Below are positions 9,223-19,761 of a DNA stretch of 64,000 nt, piece after piece. The stretch spans positions 17,619 through 81,618 of the forward strand of contig CAICTM010000278.1 in NCBI GenBank assembly GCA_903772945.1, written 5' to 3'. The notes under the pieces were generated by a model, which worked only from the letters and a program-made list of their open reading frames with translations, ran no database searches and had not been told where the DNA came from. This DNA is from Seminavis robusta (lineage: Eukaryota; Bacillariophyta; Bacillariophyceae; Naviculales; Naviculaceae). Within the stretch, counting starts at the first letter, position 1, and every line of letters starts with the position of its first letter. Both the position numbers and the translations under genes were made by a program.

Positions 9223-11709
9223 TCAGCAAGGAGCACAGCCGCAACCACACAAGGTTGTTCCTTGACATACATCTGTCTTGGCTTTCTTTGGATAACATCC
9301 ATGTGCGTCATGGCATTCGAACTCATTCCTGTAAAGAGCACTGCAGAGGCCATCAGGTATTCTGCCGGATAGAGAAGTATTGGCAACTGAAAGACCATTC
9401 AAATTTGGCAAGGCCAGCAGTTCTGATGGTAGAGTCCCAGACAGGGCGGTGGATTGCAGATCTAACTCTTTAAGGTTTGACAACAAACCAATCTCAGTGG
9501 CAAGAGAACCCGAAAACTGATTGTTGTTGATGATGAAGCGCTCCAGCTTCCTGAGGTTTTCAAACAACTTCGGTGAGATCTTTCCAGTCAACTGGTTGGA
9601 AAATAAACTCAAATACTTCAAATCTATCAGAATGCAAGATCAAAAGGTGAGTTACATATCAAGGCAATGGAGAACGGCATTGCACAAGGATACATACCTG
9701 TGAGCATGAACAGCTCTGATGGGAGTTGCTGTGACAGGTGGTTCTCATTTAGATATAGTGATGTCTATTTTGGAAGGAGCAACCAGCAAAAATGATACTG
9801 AGACACAAACAATGCTTCTATCATGCGCATACCTCGCTGCTCTTACCAGCTTTCTTGTCCCCGATCCAATCTCACTGGGTATGGCATTGTGCAACTGACA
9901 GCCATTGAGATAAAGTACTCTCAATTCAGAGAGCCTTCCAATGTCCGCTGGAAAAAAGGGCACTACACAAAGAGCGATTTAGTGTTACCATGCAAACAAA
10001 TCAGTGGAAATCGTCTTGGTCCCAAAAAGTTCAAACTTACTTGAGAGAGCACCAGCCCTGTATCCATTGTTTTTAAGCACAAGCGTTTTAAGCCGCGCCA
10101 TTTCACTGGTGATAATAGCAGCCAAGATAGATGAAGAATCCATCCCAGGGCAGTCATCAACAAGAAATACCCACAGAAATTGCAGTTTGTAAATTTCAGT
10201 AGGAAGAGTTCCTGATTCCCAATGATAAAGTGAGCAGAACAGCCCTGGGGAAAGAAGATATTGTGCATTGAGTGCAAGCTTACCTGTTATTAATGCCATC
10301 CCCAGAAATGATAGATCAGTTAATTTGCCTAACTGACCCAGCTCTGATGGAACATTTCCGGTCGTTGATTTTGAACCAAGCCCAAGATACTCCAATCTTT
10401 CCAACAGACCCAGCTCAGTTGGTAGACTTCCAGAAAAATCTGTCTGTAATATGCACAAAGTTGATAGCTTCCTGAGAAGTCCAATCTCTGTTGGGAGTTG
10501 CCCTGTCAATTGCAGGTTGCCTTGTAGATCCAAACGTTCCAAACTGGAACTCAACAGAGACAACTCTGGAGGAATGGTTCCAACCAACTGGGTATTAAAA
10601 AATCTCAAGCTTTGCATGTGGCCAGAATTGTCACAGGGCACAGCATCATCTTTGGAGTAAATGAGACTCTGTTCCCAATGGCATTCATGTGTTTCCCAAT
10701 CCAACCAGCCATGATGATTTACCCAATGTTGACCCCTAGTTGAGTAGAAAAGTGTTGCTAGGGCAAACCTTTGTTTCAGTCTCCAGCTTGGATAGGTTTC
10801 AATGTTGGTCCAGTTGGCCAAAATCCATTCATATGCTTTGTGTTGTGGAGATCCGTGATCTTGCATAGCCTCCACAGTGTAGTCAGGTAGATTGAGTGCC
10901 ACTATTCTGGCATCCATGGTAGAGGTAGCTGGGTGTTTTGTGGCTTCCAGGCTTGTTGTTGTTGTTGTTAATGTTGTTGGAATATTGACAATCCCAGTCG
11001 CTTGTTGCAATTCATCGTGGTCACTGCTTCTGAAGGCAACTGCAAGAGTGGTTGTGAGTATCATGATGATTCCGACCATCATTTCCACTGTAAGGGATAA
11101 GCAGATCTTCTTTTTCCATAGCTTTTTTGCTCGCTCAGTCATTGGTTCTGCTTCCGGTAGGTCTCCCCATTCCACATCCTCCTCCACGGGCTGTGCGCGA
11201 ACAAGTCCTTCCTCCAGTGCAGCATTTGGAGCTGTATCTGTATCTGTATCTATAGGCACCAATTCTATTCCCGGTGCTATCAAGTCAGCAGCTGCTGTGT
11301 TTGACACAGATGTTGTTCTTGGTCGATAAAACGCTGGTCGTATTCCGCCACCCAAAGCGTAGGCTCCTGGTTCGACCTCTCTGGTCCCGCTCCCTCCACT
11401 GTGCAGAGATGGTGGAACCATGTCTGGTAGTGGTTGAATGTCATCCATGATATCGGGAAATGGGGAGAATCCGTCGTGGAACGGATCCGTCGTCTCGTTG
11501 TCCCGTCGCTGGTAGCCTGGTGCCAACTCTGAAAACTCGTTTGGTTCTTGGTACCATTCATTCAGTTCCTTCGATTCCTCCACTGCTATCAGTTCCTTCC
11601 ATTGCTCTTGCTCCACATACTTTGAACCATGATCTTCATCATCCTGACTCGCTCCGTGTTCTTCGCGTTGACGAGCTTTGTTCTCGACGTGATCCGATGG
11701 CTGCTTCAT
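9223..11709 (-). CDS. leucine-rich-repeat membrane protein
   Basis: Five exons on the minus strand: 11709-10284, 10211-10041, 9962-9847, 9764-9698 and 9623-9223. The introns are 72, 78, 82 and 74 bp, each GT-AG and in phase, giving 726 residues. The first intron is a multiple of three without a stop, so it could be mistaken for coding. The ATG at 11709 is the first; the frame upstream only offers GTG. The N-terminal third is acidic and low-complexity and should be cytosolic. One membrane segment follows (LTVEMMVGIIMILTTTLAVAF), then about ten LRRs of the plant-like type (L-x-G-x-[IL]-P-x-E-[IL]-G-x-L), and a Cys-rich tail (CHDAHGCYPKK...CGCGCAPC). The layout, with outside LRRs and no kinase, matches the diatom LRR membrane-protein family; recognition or adhesion is plausible but unproven. 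Introns sit between LRR units. Confidence 0.88.
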
Positions 11710-12389
11710 TAATATTGTCACGACATGAACGGTCGTTGTGGAACATGAATTTGCTCGAGAGCACAGCACGGATATGCAAGGGTTTAGCTGTGCGAAAGAA
11801 GTTACTTCGGATTAGAGTGGACTATATGCATGAGGGAGAGTGGAGGCAGCGGAATGAACGCACGGTCTTTGTGTTTTGAATCGAATCGAATCGAATCGGC
11901 TTTTTCAATGGCAATCGATCGAGATACTTGCTAGTAGAAAAAGAGGCTTTTTGCGCCTGCCTCCTCGTTTTGATCGATGAGGCCTGAGGAACCTCGACGA
12001 ACATGTTCACTGTAGATGCAAGGGAAACTGCTTTTTAAGGGCGCGGAACAACCAGTGGGAACTGCCGAAAACAATACTGGAATGGGGTAAAACGCTGCTT
12101 GTGGAGCACATTGTTTGCAGAACTGAGATACTACGAATATTTACCTTAACTACCCTTCTAAGACTGAACCTGTCTTTTCTCCAAAATCCATGACGCAGCA
12201 CCCTGACGCATGACTCGTCGTCACTCTTTCATCTGAAGTAAGCGGCATTCTGGCTCTTTGGATCTGTGGCATTACTGGATCATCGGATCTTTCTTGTTTC
12301 TTTGCTGCTCATCATTCATTGAGAGTGCTGGTAGCCAATTGCAACCATACCACCAGCAGTCTATCTGTATACATACATCTCGAATAATA
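11710..12389. other. divergent intergenic region with (GAATC)n tract
   Basis: This is promoter space between the LRR gene and the DEP gene. A short GAATC repeat (ATCGAATCGAATCGAATCGG) lies near 11880-11900. The frame of the downstream gene is open from 12258 but has no ATG before 12390. Confidence 0.55.
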
Positions 12390-14201
12390 ATGGACAGCAG
12401 TATCAGCAGCAGCAGCCTGGAGGATGAACTAGCCGAGTTGGCGCAATCGTTGAAAGGCGGCGTGGAGATTTGCGACCGTAAATGGCGCACCAAGACGTAT
12501 CCCGATTGTTTCTTGCACTCGGACGCTGTGAGCTGGATGATGCGCACAGTGACGGGTGGCAGTGAAGATGCCGCCGTGACCAAATTGAATGCGCTCCGCG
12601 AGTGCGGCTATATTCAACACGTCGTGGATCCCAACAAACCATTCAAAGCCCGCCAAACAAAAATGTTGTATTTTTGTTTTGTCCAAGACAAGCAAGTGGC
12701 CCGCGCACGATGGCAAGTGGCAAAGATCCAATTGGCCAATCGACAAGGGACCAAGACCATGACAGCGGGCAAACAGTTGAAACGAAGAGACGTCGAGACT
12801 ATTTGGCAAGGATCCGACGAATGGGTGTCGCACAAAACACGCGTCGATCGAATGGAAGATTCCATTTTGAAATTGACCGAAACACAAGTGGCCGTGCAGA
12901 CCAAACTGGAAATTGTCCATCAAGCCACGATTTCACTCATACAGACCGTGGCAGCCACGGCGCTCTTATTGCTCATACTACTGGCATATACACTCCTCGT
13001 CATTATTCCATCGCTGCATCAGACCACGGGCATTGTCGTCCTCACGGCCATTACTGGTACGGTCCTCATTGGCGCCTTTGTGCGGCAAGGTAGAGACCTG
13101 TTCTCGGTATGGTTGGCGCTCGATTCTTGTGTCGTACAAGCATCTCAAGGAACCGATGCTGTGGAAGATTACGAAGTGGCATTGACCCGCGACTTTCCGC
13201 TGGACAACGACGACGACCAACCGTTCAATCCCCGAAAATCGAGACGGGCCATGATGCGCAAAGCCAGAAGCAGCATTATACTCAAAGAACCTCTATTGGT
13301 GCGAGCACAATCCTCTCATTTGAAGTTGGTCCAGAAAGTTCAGCAGCGGCAACCCAATGATCTTCCGGATCCGTCTCTGTGGCCGCATCGGCCCGTCTTT
13401 TGTTGTGTCAATACACCCGTCGATCCCAGCCTTTTTGTGCCCGAATACCAACTAGGAGCACTGCCCTTGGGGCAACCATTTCGATTTTCCTCCGATCTAT
13501 TCGAAGGGCAGTGTTTGATTCGACTCAAACACGTCCCTCACAGTGACAATCCGGAAGGAGACGCGGCCTACTTTAATGGACGACGTCGACTCTTTCAGAC
13601 GGTCGTTCAGGGACGATTCAAAGAACCATTGCCGCTCAACAATGTTTTGACTGGACACGAATTTGTCAAACCATTGCAAAATTTACCACATCCGTGGATC
13701 TTGAAAGCGGCCACCAATTTGATTGGAAAACTGGCACCGGGAGCCGAAATACAAGTTGTGGGGAGTGAACCCACCATGTTGGCCAGTATGGCCGCCACGT
13801 CCCAAGTCGTACGAGGAGACGAACCCGGAAATGAACCGGATATTTGTAGCTCGGCGGATCTCAAGGAAGATTGTTCCTGTTTTGGGGGGAAATTCAGTAC
13901 GGGCAAAATCAGTACCGCCGGTCGCAAACTCCATTTGGCCAGTCCCACACGGGCGGCACAGTACAACTTTGATACCGAAACGGTATACACATTTGACTTT
14001 TATCAATCATTATTGAATGTGGCAACCTACTCGTTGGATTTGGGAGTTGCCAATGTCGGCATGGCACCCGTGCTCAATGGACAACCCATTCAATGTCTCT
14101 GCAAGACTTCCGATGGACGCTATCTGTGGTCCTTTCAAATCTGGCACGAGAGTCTCTTGCCCGATCCTGAGGACGACGAGCAAGACAAAAAGTCGAGATA
14201 A
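12390..14201 (+). CDS. DEP-domain membrane protein with Duc1 (DUF1769)-like domain
   Basis: A single exon encodes 603 residues from the ATG at 12390 (preceded by ATAATA; the in-frame extension to 12258 starts only with TTG). A DEP domain lies at about residues 15-105: GGVEICDRKWRTKTYPDCF, then HSDAVSWMM, ALRECGYIQHV and MLYFCFV, all in the expected order. A coiled linker follows, then two closely spaced membrane segments at about 12950-13090 (ATALLLLILLAYTLLVIIPS; GIVVLTAITGTVLIGAFV). The C-terminal third matches my memory of the Duc1/DUF1769 family: PVFCCVNTPVD, VVQGRFKEPLPLNNVLTGHEF, LPHPWI and PTMLASMAATSQVV. Duc1 of fission yeast is a cell-cortex protein reported to bind phosphoinositide; DEP domains also bind membranes or GPCR/Dvl-type partners. 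A cortical or endomembrane signalling role is inferred. The DEP call is firm, the Duc1 call fairly firm. Confidence 0.85.
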   Translation: MDSSISSSSLEDELAELAQSLKGGVEICDRKWRTKTYPDCFLHSDAVSWMMRTVTGGSEDAAVTKLNALRECGYIQHVVDPNKPFKARQTKMLYFCFVQDKQVARARWQVAKIQLANRQGTKTMTAGKQLKRRDVETIWQGSDEWVSHKTRVDRMEDSILKLTETQVAVQTKLEIVHQATISLIQTVAATALLLLILLAYTLLVIIPSLHQTTGIVVLTAITGTVLIGAFVRQGRDLFSVWLALDSCVVQASQGTDAVEDYEVALTRDFPLDNDDDQPFNPRKSRRAMMRKARSSIILKEPLLVRAQSSHLKLVQKVQQRQPNDLPDPSLWPHRPVFCCVNTPVDPSLFVPEYQLGALPLGQPFRFSSDLFEGQCLIRLKHVPHSDNPEGDAAYFNGRRRLFQTVVQGRFKEPLPLNNVLTGHEFVKPLQNLPHPWILKAATNLIGKLAPGAEIQVVGSEPTMLASMAATSQVVRGDEPGNEPDICSSADLKEDCSCFGGKFSTGKISTAGRKLHLASPTRAAQYNFDTETVYTFDFYQSLLNVATYSLDLGVANVGMAPVLNGQPIQCLCKTSDGRYLWSFQIWHESLLPDPEDDEQDKKSR

Positions 14202-14930
14202 GCCAGCCAAGAGACAGAGGACGCGTCAGCTCGGAGTTGGCACGAAAGATGCAACAAGAATGCCATGAAACAAGGTGGAGGCAAATGTGCGAAGAGATGT
14301 ACTGTACTAGCTAGTAGTGTTTCAACCCCAAACTCTACTAGTAGTACCATATGTATTCATTACTGGGCTTTGCAGCTGCTATGCATACGGGCGGCTGTAC
14401 GGTATCGTTGACATATTGCGAGGCTACTGTACCGGTTAAAGCACGTGGGGAACTTTCAAGTCGAGCCGATGCCGCCAGTCGAACCACTGTTGCAACCACT
14501 CAATCCCCTGTGACTTGAAAATTGGAATTCTGGCGCGGTCACTATCATTGAGAGACAACCTCATGCACATCTATCGTCAATTCATTCATCCCTTGCTTTG
14601 ATCGAATCGCACGTCAATGAGAATTCGACATCCTACTTTAGGTTGCCACGAATGCTTTTGATTCCGACCAAATATCTCGTGTGGCAATGGTTCCTCTCTT
14701 TGTCATTCCGAGCGACTGCGGAACACACGTGCTTTCCCAATTCAAACCTTTTGAATGGGATAACAGTCCTGAGGTCTGATCCGTTTAGCCCTTGCTCAAG
14801 ACGTCCAAGCGTTGGGGTCTCGCATCAGGAGTAACCAAAAGGCTACGAAGTCGTCACAATTTTCTTGATTTGCACTTTGCGACAACCTTCTACCTTCAAT
14901 TGCACAATCAAGAAGAATCGAATCAACACC
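14202..14930. other. intergenic, upstream region of the cingulin-like gene
   Basis: No coding signal is supported. Short palindromes (ACTAGCTAGTAGT near 14306, ACTAGTAGTACC near 14337) occur. The promoter of the downstream gene should lie here. Confidence 0.5.
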
Positions 14931-17007
14931 ATGAAGATTGCAGTCTTTCTTGCCACCATGGCGACGTTGGCCAAAGCTGACCGAGACTACCCTCCCGTTC
15001 CTGCCGCCATGAACTACGATTCTCCCGAAGAGGCCAAGATTGTGGAGCACTACGTGCCAGAACCAGTACCTGCAGGCAAGGTCGGCAAAGGCGGCATGAT
15101 GAGCGGCGGCATGAGCGGTGGCATGAGTGGTGGCATGAGCGGTGGCATGATGAGTGGCCCTGAGCCTCACGATGACGTTTACTACCACGACGACGACCCG
15201 TTCGACGACCACTACTATCCAGGTGGCGATGACAACCACCACTACGATGACTACTATCCTTCTGGCAAGGGTGGCAAAGGAGGAAATGGTGGCATGATGA
15301 GCGGAGGCATGATGAGTGATCCAACTGACGACTACCCCCCGCACGACGACCACTACTACCCTCATGGCGATGACTACTATCCTCTGGCAAGGGCGGCAAA
15401 GGTGGAATGATGTCTGGAGGCATGTCTGCTCCTGCGCCAGAAGATGACTACCCACCACATGACGTCCACTATGGCGATGACTACTATCCTTCTGGCAAGG
15501 GCGGCAAAGGTGGCATGGTGAGCGGTGGAATGATGTCTGGAGGCATGATGTCTGCCCCTTCTCCAGAGGATGACTACCCACCACATGACGACCACTATGG
15601 CGATGACTACTATCCTTCTGGCAAGGGCGGCAAAGGTGGCATGGTGAGCGGTGGAATGATGTCTGGAGGCATGATGTCTGCCCCTTCTCCAGAGGATGAC
15701 TACCCACCCCACGATGATTACTACTATCCGCATGGCGATGACTACAGCTATCCTTCTGGCAAGGGCGGCAAAGGAGGAATGATGACTGGAGGCATGATGT
15801 CTGCCCCTTCTCCAGAGGATGACTACCCACCCCACGATGATTACTACTATCCGCATGGCGATGACTACAGCCATCCTTCTGGCAAGGGCGGCAAAGGAGG
15901 AATGATGAGCGGTGGAATGGCGTCTGGAGCGTCTGGAGGTATGATGTCTGCTCCAGCTCCAGAGGATGACTACCCGCCCCACGATGATTACTACTCCTAT
16001 CCACCTGGCGACGACTACCACCAATACGACGACGAGTACTACCCTTCCGGTAAGGGCGGCAAAGGAGGAATGATGAGCAGTGGAATGATGTCGAGTGAAG
16101 GCATGATGAGTGGTGGCATGATGTCTGCTCCGGAGGGAGACGACCACTACTATCCACATGGAGATGATTACGCGCCACCCCACGATGACTATGCACCACA
16201 CGATGATTACTACTACCCACACGGAGATGACTACCACCACTACGATGATTACTATCCGACTGGAAAAGGCGGAAAAGGAATGATGAGTGATGGAGGCATG
16301 ATGTCCGGTGGTTCCATGATGGGATCTCGAAAGCTTGGGTACTATGAGTCTGACGAGTCTGAAGAGGAAGAAGATTCTGGCAAGGGCATGATGGGCTCTG
16401 GCAAGGGAATGATGATGACTCCGGCCCCCACTGCAGCACCAAGTGACGCACCAAGTGATGCACCGACTATTGCTCCTACCTCTGGAAAGGGTATGATGAT
16501 GAGTGGTTCGATGAGTGGTTCTATGAGGCGACGCATGCTGGTTCGCAGATTGGGTGGAAAGAGCGGCAGCCGCAGCTGTGGAAAATCTGGCATGATGGGT
16601 GGAAGCTCCTGTGGTGACGACTACTATCCAGTAAGTTGAATATTGTGCGACCGCCTTTTTCTCTGTGCGGATGTTTACCTGTTGCTGACTCTTTTTCGTG
16701 ACAACCATTTCAGGCTCCTGATGACGACAGCAATGACGATCGCCGCTACCGCCGTTTGGATGGTAAAGGTGGCAAAGGTGGCGGCAAAGGCGGCGGCAAA
16801 GGCGGCGGCAAAGGAGGCGGCAAAGGAGGCCATGATGTCTACGACGATGACTACTATCCAGTAAGTTGAATTTGTGCAATCGACTGCTTCTCAGTGCAGA
16901 TGCCGTCACTGACTATGTTCCGTGTTGCTCAACAACTGTTTCAGGATGACGACAGCAATGACGATCGCCGCTACCGCCGTTTGGCTGTGAGCACCGAAGC
17001 TGCCTAA
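14931..17007 (+). CDS. secreted Tyr-rich / Lys-Gly repeat protein, cingulin-like biosilica candidate (frameshifted)
   Basis: Exons are 14931-16630, 16714-16860 and 16945-17007, with introns of 83 and 84 bp that share the donor GTAAGTTGAAT. The ATG at 14931 starts a signal peptide (MKIAVFLATMATLAKA). The body alternates Asp/His/Tyr/Pro-rich blocks (DDYYPHDDYYYPHGDDY) with Ser-Gly-Lys blocks (SGKGGKGG) and Met-Ser-Gly blocks (MMSGGMMS). The KGGK units fit the K-x-x-K silica-targeting motif of silaffins, and the C-terminal part carries RXL sites (VRRLGG, YRRLDG, YRRLAV, SRKLGY) like those where silaffin and cingulin precursors are cut. Alternating Y-rich and KG-rich domains are the hallmark of Y-type cingulins of Thalassiosira. 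An acidic Ser patch (ESDESEEEED) may be phosphorylated. Near 15383 the repeat reads TATCCTCTGGC where sister copies read TATCCTTCTGGC; the 1-nt loss shifts frame, and the spliced length of 1910 nt is one short of a multiple of three. This is an assembly error in a repeat or a true null allele. Confidence 0.78.
15475..15726 (+). repeat. 126-bp coding tandem repeat
   Basis: Two nearly identical 126-bp units (42 codons) lie head to tail within the first exon of the cingulin-like gene, each running from DDYYPSGKGGKGG to the next PPHDDHYG. Looser copies continue on both sides. Such repeats promote slippage and mis-assembly. Confidence 0.8.
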
Positions 17008-18296
17008 GACGTGATCCTGATTGAGCGGGAAAGGATTATCGTATTGCTTGGCTGTCTGTGGCCCCGCTGGATTCTTTGATGCATGTACTGACGGTGCATC
17101 AAATCCTCTACAAGAAATGGCACTCTGATGAATGAAAACTATTGAGGCATGGTCCATGAACCGAACAAATGAAACCTAGCCTTGGCTATTCCTTAGTTAT
17201 CCATTTTGAGCGCCTATTCATATCTATTCTCCCGATTGGCAACACACGAACCCTCCAAGTTTCACGTGTCGCGATGGAATCATTCGTGTGTTTTGATCGT
17301 TTGTAGCGATCGTTTGTAGCGATCCCTCAGTGCGTGTCAAGTCCAACTGCATGTGCAATGCTCGATTCTGGTGTGCTGCTGGTCAACTTATGGATTGCAT
17401 CAAAGTTGGTGGACCTGTCAGAGCAGGCTCTAGCTAGAGACAAGAGAGCTGTACGCAAGGCTTGTCCAGCACATTGAGAGACCAGAGCTCAGCTGGAAAC
17501 TGACCGAAGCCATGTGATGGCCAGGATAGTGTCATCATGTACAGGGGCACATACGTGCAAGAAGTTGGTGCACGCTGTCATTGATTCCTTTTTATGCAAG
17601 TAGCATGCATGGCTTGAGGGTGGGGGGTCATTACATTCAATGAAGACGAAGCATACCGCACGTACTGGCCTTCACTCACAGCCAGCCATGCGCAGGCATC
17701 TTCAACTATTCACAAAAGTAGCTAGCTAGAAACCGAGGAGAGTTGGGAAAGCCTTCGTTTGACAAAATGCACTACGAGAGCGAGCTACGGGTACGTTCGA
17801 CGCACCGCCAGCCAGAGCTACATTGCATCCGACGAAACCAGCAAACTTCTTTGCAGTGGGGCTTGTATTTGAATGGCATCGTTCGGTACGGTGCGTATTC
17901 GTAGCTAGCTAGCAAAACGCTCTGTGGTTGCAATTGTTTGAGAACAGACAGACAAAGTATAGAATGGTTGTACGGTAGTTTGGAGCGCTCCGACTGTCAC
18001 TCGACTTCACTCCACTTCCGGTGACCGAAAAGCAAGGCCCGCTTTCGAGGTTCGAGGCGCCGAGAACAGCGAAAGCAAGCGCTCTCGTCTCGTCCCTTTA
18101 ACCCTTAGGGTTCGAGCTATTGACCACCGGCGCCCCTCCCAACATTCGAAGTCCATGCAACAGCAACAGCACACAGACTTCATTGCTTGTTGTGTTGTAC
18201 AAGTCCTATAATACTTGTACTGTACAAGAGCTAGCCAGCTAGTAGAGCAAGAAAAGTCAGTTCCTTTGAAACAATACTATAGTAGTGCTATTGAAG
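17008..18296. other. intergenic, no gene seen
   Basis: About 1.3 kb holds only very short ORFs. TAGCTAGCTAG-type palindromes occur at 17720-17730 and 17902-17914. The immediate upstream part (18190-18290) should contain the SF3B5 promoter; no element can be named. Confidence 0.5.
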
Positions 18297-18955
18297 ATGA
18301 GTGCCCCAGGAGGAGGAAGCATCTCGGCCGAACAGCTCAAGGCGCGATACGTGGGGACAGGTGAGTTAGTGTACATGTAGTTAGTAGTTTTGTGTCAGAT
18401 GCCATGCATACCGGTATGGTGGTCCTTCAATTGAAGACTGTCCTGCAGGATGATTTCAATTGTCCTAATGTCATTTTTTGTTTGATTGCTTGTTTGTTTG
18501 ATCAGGACACGCTGATATGAGCAAGCAGTAAGTTCCTTCTTTTGTGCCCTTTCCACATACTGCAAACCTTTTCCAACTAACGTTCTCTCTCTTTTGTACT
18601 ATTTCTGTTTTTGTCAGTGAATTCCTGACGAACCAGCACCGCGATACGTATGCAAGTCACATTGGTCACTACGATCAACTGTTCTACTATTCAGTGGCTC
18701 AAAACCAGGCCGTGGGACGAGTGAGATTGGAGTTTTTGGAGAAAATGGTGCAACCATGTGGACCGTAAGTGCAATACCGGTACAATAGATGAAACAGCAA
18801 GTTTGAAAGTGGTTGGCTGATGGAGGAGATGGAGACGCACAGTACCGTACCTGACTTATGTTGATTTTGATTGTCACTCTTCTTGCCATTTTCACATGCT
18901 TTTTCTGAACAGACCGCCCAAGCGAACAGAAGTGGAGAGACTGCTTGAAAAGTAA
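18297..18955 (+). CDS. SF3B5: splicing factor 3B subunit 5 (SF3b10)
   Basis: Four exons, 18297-18360, 18506-18527, 18618-18764 and 18913-18955, splice to 276 nt and a 91-residue protein. All junctions are GT-AG and in phase; the introns are 145, 90 and 148 bp. The second exon is a 22-nt microexon. The product reads like human SF3B5 end to end: KARYVGTGHADMSKHEFL, TNQHRDTYASHIGHYD, YYSVAQNQAVGRVRLEF and LEKMVQPCGPPP, against the family pattern SKYIGTGHADT...NQHRDSY...GH.D...Y.AIAEN...ARVRF..MEKM.QPCGPP. SF3B5 is a core subunit of the U2 snRNP SF3b complex, which helps recognise the branch point, and it is also found in SAGA. The gene has its own promoter and is convergent with the next gene. 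Length is normal for the family. Each coding stretch is too short to stand out as an ORF. Confidence 0.96.
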
Positions 18956-19761
18956 ATAGAAAGATGGAAAAGAATGACAAGATAGATGTTGAAGGAGTGA
19001 CCGGTGACAATGATAACCTGAGCCTGTTTGTTTCGGGTGTGAGAGAGACCACCACACCCCATTCTCTGGGGGGAAATGGAAGAGGATGCCACCAGTTTCT
19101 GTTCGAATGATTCGATTCAATCTACACATCAAGTACTGTACGTACAACTTTGGCTAGCTATCGATAGAACCCCAGCCTTTGAATTTGGGACTACGGTACC
19201 GTATCTCTACTAGACGAGTGAGACCGGCAATAGCTCGTAAATAGATACGCGGGAACGAATGGAAACGAATGGAAACGAATGGAAACATCGAGCACAAAGC
19301 AGAAGACGAGCTGTTTTGGAAGCAATAGTACCTGCCGCACTGTGCAGTGCATGTAGCTGGTATCGTCGTATCGTATCGGTATCGTACGTGTTGTGGCCAA
19401 GGCATGCTTGACAAAGCCAAAGTGCAATTTGCAGAGTTGTGGGAATGAGCATTTTGACCTCATAGCATTGGTACTGTACTAGTACGTTTCCCCCGGTTCC
19501 TACGAACCCATGCTTACAGGCAACACATCACGGACGGAAAAAGGAATCTAGTACGTAGCTTTGTATTTTCTAGTGCCTGTAAACGAAATTAGCATTTTTA
19601 TAGTGTGTATGATGTAGATGGTTACTAGCTCTTACTACGGTACGGAGATTGGTGTGCAGTTTTCTTTTTTACAATTCGTTGAATGGTCTTTCTTTTCTTT
19701 CTCTCTATCAAAAACGTGTTCATGCATTTCATTTTCTTTCCTTTCTTTTTTGTCATTCTAT
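18956..19761. other. intergenic between convergent genes
   Basis: This is 3' flank for both neighbours. A short tandem repeat (GGAAACGAAT, three copies) lies at about 19258-19285. No gene is seen. Confidence 0.5.

Noticed and set aside
14796-16909. Two very long minus-strand ORFs (555 and 510 codons) opposite the cingulin-like gene
   Set aside because: They are Ser/His/Arg/Cys-rich mirror images of the Gly/Met/Asp/Tyr repeats; the plus strand has the signal peptide, splice sites and meaningful blocks.
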